This document shows, piece after piece, positions 4,119 through 8,837 of a DNA stretch of 8,837 nucleotides; position 1 is the first letter of the stretch; each line of letters begins with the position of its first letter. The translations under genes and the position numbers were made by a program. The stretch spans positions 1 to 8,837 of the forward strand of contig JBLMWU010000320.1 in NCBI GenBank assembly GCA_050257395.1, given 5' to 3'. The notes beneath the pieces are model-generated. The model was not told where the DNA came from. It was given only the letters and a program-made list of their open reading frames with translations, and did no database searches. The DNA is from JAIRTY01 sp050257395 (lineage in GTDB: Bacteria > Actinomycetota > Actinomycetes > Streptosporangiales > Streptosporangiaceae).

Positions 4119-5675
4119 GTGGCCGGGGACACAGCAGTCCAGACCGGCGGCATCCGGCTGGCCGAAGGCCGGGGCCGCTGGGTGGTCGCGGCGACCGTGC
4201 TCGGATCCAGCATGGCCATGCTGGACGCCACCGTCGTCAACGTGGCCCTGCCCACCATCGGCCGGGAACTGCACACATCCCTGGCGGGCCTGCAGTGGAC
4301 GATCACCGCCTACACCCTCACCCTCGCCGGGCTGATCCTGCTCGGCGGGTCACTCGGGGACCGGCTCGGGCGGCGCCGGGTCTTCCTCATCGGGGTGATC
4401 TGGTTCGCACTCGCCTCCACCCTGTGCGGGCTGGCCCTGAACATCGGCATGCTGATCGCCGCGCGGGCGCTGCAGGGCATCGGCGGCGCCCTGCTCACCC
4501 CCGGTTCGCTGGCCATCATCCAGGCGGGATTCACCGCCGAGGACCGGCCGCGGGCGATCGGCGCCTGGTCGGGCTTTGGCGGGATCGCCGGCGCGGCCGG
4601 GCCGTTCCTGGGCGGCTGGATCGTCGGGGCCTTCGGCTGGCGCTGGATCTTCCTGCTCAACCTGCCGCTGGCAGCGGTGGTGGTGGCGGTCAGCACCCGG
4701 CACGTCCCGGAGACCCGCGACCCGTCCGCGCACGGAAAGTTCGACGTCGCGGGCGCGGTGCTGGCGGCGCTGGCCCTGACCGGGATCACCGATGCGCTGA
4801 TCGAGGCGCCCGCCCACGGCCTGGTCCGGGCCGGCATCAGCGCCGCGGTGGGCTGCCTGGCCGGCGCGGCGTTCCTGCTGCTGGAGCGGCGCCGCGGCCG
4901 CCCTGGCGACCCGGTGCCGCCGATGCTGCCGCTGGACGTGTTCGCCTCCCGGCAGTTCAGCGCGGTCAACGCGGTCACCTTCCTGGTGTACGCCGCGCTC
5001 AGCGGCATGATCTTCCTGCTGGTGCTTGAGCTGCAGGTGGTCTCCGGCTACTCGCCGATCGCGGCGGGCCTGTCGCTGCTGCCGTCCACGGTGCTGATGC
5101 TGCTGCTCTCCTCGCGCGCGGGCGCGCTGGCACAGCGGGTCGGGCCGCGCTGGCTGATGACGGCCGGGCCGCTGGTGGCCGCCGCCGGCCTGCTGCTGGC
5201 CACCCGGATCGGCCAGCACGTGTCCTACTGGGCGGACGTGCTCCCGGTGGCGCTGCTGTTCGGGCTGGGCCTGTCGGCCACCGTGGCGCCGCTGACCGCG
5301 ACCGTGCTGGCCAGCGCCGAGGTCCGGCACGCCGGGGTGGCGAGCGGGGTCAACAACGCGGTGGCGCGGGCCGCGGGCCTGCTCGCGGTGGCGGCACTGC
5401 CGCTGGCGGTGGGACTGACCGGCGCGTCCTACCAGTCCGCCACGGCATTCGAGGCCGGGTTCCGGCCCGCCATGGTCATCTGCGCCGGGCTGCTGGTGGC
5501 GGGCGGCCTGCTGTCCGCGGTCACCATCGACAACCGGGTGCTGCGGCCGACCGCCACCCGCGCGGTGCCGGTGCCGGAGTGCCGCACCTGCTGCCCGGTC
5601 GGCGCGCCGCCGCTGGAACCGTGCGAGCACCTCCGGGCAGCGCTGCCGGGCCATGCCGCGCCGCAGGACCACTAA
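4119..5675 (+). CDS. DHA2-family MFS drug-type exporter (14 TMS)
   Basis: This is a 518-residue integral membrane protein of the EmrB/QacA-like DHA2 branch of the major facilitator superfamily, expected to expel hydrophobic compounds in exchange for protons. Visible family motifs are LDATVVNVALPTIG (35-48, motif D1 in helix 1), GSLGDRLGRRR (77-87, motif A), RALQGIGGALL (116-126, motif B) and GAAGPFLGGWI (158-168, motif C). About fourteen hydrophobic segments lie between residues 21 and 470, the normal DHA2 number. The start is the GTG at 4119, the most upstream one possible because an in-frame TGA sits at 4104. No well-spaced SD exists, so the message may be leaderless. The C-tail after helix 14 holds Cys488, Cys491, Cys492, Cys502 and His504. 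proS follows after 72 bases, recalling the efpA-proS order of Mycobacterium tuberculosis, though orthology to EfpA is not shown. Substrate unknown. Confidence 0.93.
   Translation: MAGDTAVQTGGIRLAEGRGRWVVAATVLGSSMAMLDATVVNVALPTIGRELHTSLAGLQWTITAYTLTLAGLILLGGSLGDRLGRRRVFLIGVIWFALASTLCGLALNIGMLIAARALQGIGGALLTPGSLAIIQAGFTAEDRPRAIGAWSGFGGIAGAAGPFLGGWIVGAFGWRWIFLLNLPLAAVVVAVSTRHVPETRDPSAHGKFDVAGAVLAALALTGITDALIEAPAHGLVRAGISAAVGCLAGAAFLLLERRRGRPGDPVPPMLPLDVFASRQFSAVNAVTFLVYAALSGMIFLLVLELQVVSGYSPIAAGLSLLPSTVLMLLLSSRAGALAQRVGPRWLMTAGPLVAAAGLLLATRIGQHVSYWADVLPVALLFGLGLSATVAPLTATVLASAEVRHAGVASGVNNAVARAAGLLAVAALPLAVGLTGASYQSATAFEAGFRPAMVICAGLLVAGGLLSAVTIDNRVLRPTATRAVPVPECRTCCPVGAPPLEPCEHLRAALPGHAAPQDH
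4206..4225. repeat. Perfect 20-bp palindrome inside the MFS gene
   Basis: TCCAGCATGG is followed at once by its exact reverse complement CCATGCTGGA. It lies 87 bases into the MFS coding sequence and encodes part of helix 1 (SSMAML, just before the LDAT motif). Perfect dyads of this length are unlikely by chance in a window of this size, though protein constraint contributes. It could be an intragenic operator for a dimeric repressor, or coincidence. Confidence 0.6.
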
Positions 5676-5678
5676 GCT
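5673..5678 (+). promoter_or_regulatory. Possible -10 element for proS
   Basis: TAAGCT, the same hexamer as before the GNAT gene, overlaps the MFS stop codon (TAA, 5673-5675). A start shortly downstream would give proS its own transcript with a leader of about 60 bases, beside read-through from the MFS gene. No clear -35 is seen. The 72-base gap also holds the imperfect 10-base tandem pair CCGCTGCCAA/CCGCTGCCGA (5711-5730). The only SD-like sequence for proS is GAGAAAG (5732-5738), 9 bases before the ATG. Confidence 0.25.
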
Positions 5679-5747
5679 CGGTGTTTCCGGTCCTGCCGCG
5701 CCGGCCGGGGCCGCTGCCAACCGCTGCCGACGAGAAAGCTCGCACTC

Positions 5748-7451
5748 ATGCGCTGGTCACAGATGTTCATCCCGACCCTGCGCGAGGACCCGGCGGACGC
5801 CGGGGCGCCGAGCCACCGGCTGCTGCTGCGCGCGGGGTACGTCCGGCAGCTGATGGCGGGCCACTACAACCTGCTGCCGCTCGCGGTGCGGGTCCGCGCC
5901 AAGGTCATCGAGATCATCCGGCAGGAGATGAACCGGATCGGCGCCCAGGAAGTGCTGCTGCCGACCATGCACCCGGCGGAGATCTGGCGGCGCAGCGGCC
6001 GCTGGGAGGTCATGGGCGAGGAGATGTTCCGGCTCAGGGACCGCAAGGGGGCCGAGCTGGCGCTCGGCATGACCCACGAGGAGATCTTCGCGATCGTCGC
6101 CCAGGAGCTGAACTCGCACCGGCAGCTGCCGCAGGCCTGGTACCAGTTCCAGACCAAGCTGCGGGACGAGCCGCGGCCGCGGGCCGGCCTGCTGCGGGTG
6201 CGGGAGTTCACCATGAAGGACTCCTACACGTTCGACCTCGACCCGGCCGGGCTGGACGCCGCCTTCGACCGTCACCACGAGGCTTACCTGCGGATCTTCG
6301 GCCGCCTCGGCATCCCCGCCATCCCGGTGGAAGCCTCCAGCGGCACCATGGGCGGCAGCGACTCGACCGAGTTCATGTGCCCGTCGGAAGCGGGCGAGGA
6401 CCTGGTGGCCTACTGCCGCCACTGCCACTACGCGGCCAACGTGGAAAAGGCGACCTCGGCGCTGGCGCCGGTCGCCGACGGCGAGGGCCTGCCCGCGCCG
6501 GAGCGGTTCGACACCCCCGGCGTGCGCACCATCGAGGATCTGGCCACGGGCTACGACGCGCCCGCGGACCGGCAGATCAAGACGCTCGTGTACGTGGTGG
6601 ACGGCAAGCTCACCCTGGTGCTGATGCGCGGCGACCACCCGCTCAACGAGCAGAAGCTCACCGACGCCACCGGGGCCGCGGCGATCCGGCCTGCCCAGGC
6701 CGAGGAGATCCGCGAGGCACTGGGCGCGCTGCCGGGCAGCCTCGGCGCGGTCGGGGTGGCCAGCCTGCCGGTGCTCGCGGACGAGGCGCTGCGCGGCCGC
6801 CGCGGCATGGTGACCGGCGCCAACATCGACGACAAGCACCTGCGCGGGGTGGACATCGACCGCGACATCACCGTGGGCGCCTGGGCCGACCTGCGCGAGG
6901 TCCAGGCGGGGGAGCCATGCGCCCGGTGCGGGGAGCCGCTGGAGCTGCTGGCCGCGATCGAGATCGGGCACATCTTCAAGCTCGGCTACAAGTACACCAA
7001 GGCGTTCGACGTCACCGTGCTCAACGCGGCCGGCGAGCGGGTGCACCCGATCATGGGCAGCTACGGCATCGGGGTGGAGCGGGCGATGGCCGCCATCGTC
7101 GAGTGCCACCACGACGACCGGGGCATCGTCTGGCCGCTGGCGGTCGCGCCGTTCAGCGTGGTGGTGGTGGTGGCCCAGTCCGAGGACCCGGAGACCGCCA
7201 AGGCAGGCGAGTCGGTCTACGAGCAGCTCAGCGAAGCCGGCATCGAGGTGGTCATCGACGACCGGGCGGAACGGGCCGGGGTCAAGTTCCGCGACGCCGA
7301 GCTCACCGGCATCCCGCTGCGGGTCACGGTCGGCAAGCGGGGCCTGGCCGAGGGCGTGGCCGAGGTCACCCGGCGGGCCACCGGCGAGACCGTCAAGGCC
7401 CCCCTCGGCGAGATCCTGCCGCGGGTGCGGGAAGCGCTCAGCGCCGGCTGA
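5748..7451 (+). CDS. proS: Prolyl-tRNA synthetase, bacterial type with INS editing domain
   Basis: This is a 567-residue class II aminoacyl-tRNA synthetase (EC 6.1.1.15) that charges tRNA-Pro with proline in the cytosol. The N-terminus MRWSQMFIPTLREDP and length match the bacterial form. The catalytic core has THEE (109-112), motif 2 (KLRDEPRPRAGLLR, 137-150, then REFTMKDSYTF) and motif 3 (GSYGIGVER, 437-445). The YbaK-like INS domain, which removes mischarged Ala, fills about 225-390. Its conserved Lys278 in IKTL corresponds to E. coli Lys279, followed by RGDHPLNE (294-301) and GANIDDKH (357-364). The anticodon-binding domain runs from about 465 to the end, with DDRAERAGVKF (504-514). CxxC pairs at 223/226 and 391/394 flank the INS insertion. 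No key residue is missing, so the enzyme should work and edit. It lies 72 bases after the MFS gene and overlaps convergent terC by 14 bases. Confidence 0.98.
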   Translation: MRWSQMFIPTLREDPADAGAPSHRLLLRAGYVRQLMAGHYNLLPLAVRVRAKVIEIIRQEMNRIGAQEVLLPTMHPAEIWRRSGRWEVMGEEMFRLRDRKGAELALGMTHEEIFAIVAQELNSHRQLPQAWYQFQTKLRDEPRPRAGLLRVREFTMKDSYTFDLDPAGLDAAFDRHHEAYLRIFGRLGIPAIPVEASSGTMGGSDSTEFMCPSEAGEDLVAYCRHCHYAANVEKATSALAPVADGEGLPAPERFDTPGVRTIEDLATGYDAPADRQIKTLVYVVDGKLTLVLMRGDHPLNEQKLTDATGAAAIRPAQAEEIREALGALPGSLGAVGVASLPVLADEALRGRRGMVTGANIDDKHLRGVDIDRDITVGAWADLREVQAGEPCARCGEPLELLAAIEIGHIFKLGYKYTKAFDVTVLNAAGERVHPIMGSYGIGVERAMAAIVECHHDDRGIVWPLAVAPFSVVVVVAQSEDPETAKAGESVYEQLSEAGIEVVIDDRAERAGVKFRDAELTGIPLRVTVGKRGLAEGVAEVTRRATGETVKAPLGEILPRVREALSAG

Positions 7452-8439
7452 TCGGCTGCGGCGGCTGGCTGGCCGCCTGCCGCCGCTGGGTGGCCAGGCT
7501 GACCACCGCGGTGATGGTGATCAGGGCGGCGATGATCGCGAGCGACAGCCCGGCGCCGATCTCCGGCACCGGCACCGGGCCGAGCCGGTGCACGCCGGAA
7601 TGCCGCAGCGCCTCGGACATGATCTTGATCCCGATGAACGCGAGCACCCCGGCCAGCCCGGCCGACAGGTAGGCGAGGCGGCCCAGCAGCCCGCCCACGA
7701 TGAAGTAGAGGTGGCGCAGCCCCAGCAGCGCGAACAGGTTCGCCGTGAAGACCAGGAACGGGTCCCGGGTGAGGCCGAAGATGGCCGGGATGGAGTCCAG
7801 GGCGAACAGCACGTCGGTCGCCCCGAGCGCGATGATCAGCACCAGTACCGGGGTGGCCCGCCACCGCCCGCCCGTCCGGGTGACCAGCCGGCCGCCCTCG
7901 GCCTCGGTGGTCACCGGCAGCAGCCGGCGCGCCGCCCGCAGCGGCCCGCCGGCCCGGGCGTCAGGCTCGTCATCGCCGCGCGAGCGCACCAGCCGGTAGG
8001 CCGTGTACAGCAGGAAGGCTCCGAACAGGTACTCCACCCAGCCGAACCGGCTGAGCGCGGCGGCCCCCAGGCCGATGACCACCCCCCGCAGCGCCAGCGC
8101 GAGCAGGATGCCCACCAGCAGCACCCGGCCGTGCAGGCGGCGCGGCACCGCCGACCCCCCGATCAGCACCGCGAACACGAAGAGGTTGTCCAGGGACAGG
8201 CTGTACTCGGTCAGCCAGCCCGCGTAGAACTGCCCGGCCGCCGTCCGGCTGACCGTGAAGGCGAGCAGGGCGCCGAAGCCGGCCGCGGCCACGATGGTGG
8301 CCAGGGTCCACAGCGCGGACTCGGCCAGCCTGGCCGGCCTGCGCCGGCGGGCACTCAGCACGAAATCGGCCGCCAGCAGCACGCCAAGGGCCGCGATGGT
8401 CGCGGCCCAGGCCCAGGCGGGAACGTGCAGGACGGTCAT
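7438..8439 (-). CDS. TerC/Alx-family integral membrane protein, probable Mn2+ exporter
   Basis: This is a 333-residue membrane protein of the TerC family. Characterised relatives (E. coli Alx, B. subtilis YceF/YkoY) export manganese; original TerC links to tellurite resistance. The hallmark acidic motifs are present: EYSLSLDNLFVFAVLI (78-93, Glu78 and Asp84 in the membrane) and GATDVLFALDSIPAIF (206-221, Asp209 and Asp215), then TANLFALLGLRHLYF (232-246). Hydrophobic segments fall at about 9-28, 42-63, 82-95, 106-129, 133-150, 198-222, 229-249, 254-273 and 294-316. A cytoplasmic loop (about 152-195) holds charged residues. The start ATG at 8439 has a weak GGCAGG just upstream. The gene begins 16 bases after the stop of the upstream CBS-domain protein, so they are probably one operon. 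Its last 14 bases overlap the end of proS on the other strand. Confidence 0.93.
   Translation of the reverse strand: MTVLHVPAWAWAATIAALGVLLAADFVLSARRRRPARLAESALWTLATIVAAAGFGALLAFTVSRTAAGQFYAGWLTEYSLSLDNLFVFAVLIGGSAVPRRLHGRVLLVGILLALALRGVVIGLGAAALSRFGWVEYLFGAFLLYTAYRLVRSRGDDEPDARAGGPLRAARRLLPVTTEAEGGRLVTRTGGRWRATPVLVLIIALGATDVLFALDSIPAIFGLTRDPFLVFTANLFALLGLRHLYFIVGGLLGRLAYLSAGLAGVLAFIGIKIMSEALRHSGVHRLGPVPVPEIGAGLSLAIIAALITITAVVSLATQRRQAASQPPQPISRR
7458..7486 (+). terminator. Possible proS terminator inside the 3' end of terC
   Basis: GCGGCGGC (7458-7465) and GCCGCCGC (7479-7486) form a perfect 8-bp stem with a 13-base loop, beginning 6 bases after the proS stop. An alternative 6-bp stem pairs 7460-7465 with 7472-7477. 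The position is right for a terminator, but the bases also encode the Ala/Arg/Gln-rich tail of TerC, so base composition alone might explain it. There is no T-run. Confidence 0.4.
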
Positions 8440-8455
8440 TGCCTGCCAGTGTCCA

Positions 8456-8837
8456 TCAGGGCGGCGGCCGGTGCGGGTGCAGGCTGCCGAGCTGACTGGC
8501 CCGGGAGAAGTCGGCCGGGGTCAGCACGCCGCTGGGGTGCCCGTCCTCGTCCAGGACCAGCGCGTGCCCCGCGGTGTGCAGGGCGGCCGGCGTGCGGGGG
8601 GCGACCGCCAGCCGGGACAGCAGGCGGCTCAGCTGCTCATCGGGGGTGGTGGTGACGAGGTCGCCCACCGGGGTGGCGATGTCGGCCAGCCGGACGCTGC
8701 CGCGGCTGGCCGGCGGCACCGCCGCGAGCTGCGTCAGCGTCACGACGCCGCCGGCGCTGCCGTCGAAGCCGCGGAGCGGGAACGCGACCGCGGCGCCGTC
8801 ACCCAGCCCGTGCCCCATGCCCTGTCCCTGCGAGCCG
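8456..8837 (-). CDS. C-terminal part of a CBS-domain protein, probably an M50 site-2 protease (cut by window edge)
   Basis: The frame is open through the right edge, so the true start lies outside the window and only about 127 C-terminal residues are seen; the internal ATG at 8818 is not a credible start. AFPLRGFDG...GVVTLTQLAAVPP looks like the end of a first CBS domain. A second CBS-like unit follows: VGDLVTTTPDEQLSRLLSRL, then GHALVLDEDGHPSGVLTPADFSRA, the usual valine-strand/D-x-x-G/T-x-x-D ending. The phrase with FPLRxFDG, VTLxxLxAVPP and GHALVLD is typical of the tail of actinobacterial Rip-like zinc metalloproteases with paired CBS domains, which cut membrane proteins and may sense adenylates. 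The HExxH and NPDG-type motifs would be upstream and cannot be checked. A stand-alone CBS protein is the alternative. It is likely co-transcribed with terC, 16 bases downstream. Confidence 0.72.
   Translation of the reverse strand, partial: GSQGQGMGHGLGDGAAVAFPLRGFDGSAGGVVTLTQLAAVPPASRGSVRLADIATPVGDLVTTTPDEQLSRLLSRLAVAPRTPAALHTAGHALVLDEDGHPSGVLTPADFSRASQLGSLHPHRPPP

Noticed and set aside
5676..5747. T-box or other aminoacyl-tRNA leader before proS
   Set aside because: The 72-base gap is too short for a T-box and shows no specifier or T-box sequence.
5579..7672. 697-residue plus-strand open frame across MFS end, proS and terC
   Set aside because: It is a shadow of proS in another frame, low-complexity Arg/Gly/Ala with no recognisable domain.
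8440..8455. Mn2+ (yybP-ykoY) riboswitch ahead of terC
   Set aside because: TerC/Alx genes often carry one, but here only 16 bases separate the start from the upstream gene, leaving no room.
1..8837. Mobile elements, CRISPR arrays, tRNA or rRNA genes, toxin-antitoxin or phage-defence modules
   Set aside because: No transposase or integrase, no regularly spaced repeats, no cloverleaf or rRNA signature and no defence-type domains were seen in any frame.

Overview
The window comes from a very GC-rich bacterium. Strong third-position G/C bias, GTG starts, Ala/Pro/Arg-rich proteins, LAGC/LAAC-type lipoproteins and an actinobacterial-looking ProRS and DHA2 transporter all point to an actinomycete. 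The exact order or genus cannot be told from sequence alone. There are no tRNA or rRNA genes, no CRISPR array, no transposase and no phage genes. The region reads as ordinary chromosome with eight complete genes and one gene cut by the right edge.

Layout, left to right. (1) A strong hairpin at 1-26 ends a minus-strand gene for a secreted protein of unrecognised family (56-796). (2) A 308-base divergent intergenic region carries an operator-like inverted repeat and a possible promoter. Its far end is a small hairpin that encloses the ribosome binding site and start of the next gene. (3) A plus-strand AMIN-like lipoprotein (1105-1851) meets, tail to tail, a minus-strand DUF3048/YerB-like lipoprotein (1867-2868). 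(4) A divergent 147-base region leads to a GNAT acetyltransferase (3016-3459) with a likely leaderless promoter. A hairpin over the GNAT stop separates it from a minus-strand LURP-one/YxjI-like protein (3505-4002). (5) Divergent from that, a DHA2-type 14-helix MFS exporter (4119-5675) is followed after 72 bases by proS, bacterial-type prolyl-tRNA synthetase with its INS editing domain (5748-7451). (6) proS overlaps by 14 bases, tail to tail, a minus-strand TerC-family metal exporter (7438-8439). TerC lies 16 bases downstream of the C-terminal end of a CBS-domain protein (8456-8837, start outside the window), probably a site-2-protease (M50) membrane protease.

Functional picture. Much of the region concerns the cell envelope: one secreted protein, two lipoproteins, a drug-type exporter, a metal exporter and a probable intramembrane protease. 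proS is the one clear housekeeping gene. Likely transcription units are MFS-proS on the plus strand and protease-terC on the minus strand; the other genes look monocistronic. I found no convincing novel multi-gene system. The items most worth checking are a perfect 20-bp palindrome inside the MFS gene, the start-codon hairpin of the AMIN-like lipoprotein, the two operator-like intergenic repeats, the protease-TerC pairing and the unclassified secreted protein.
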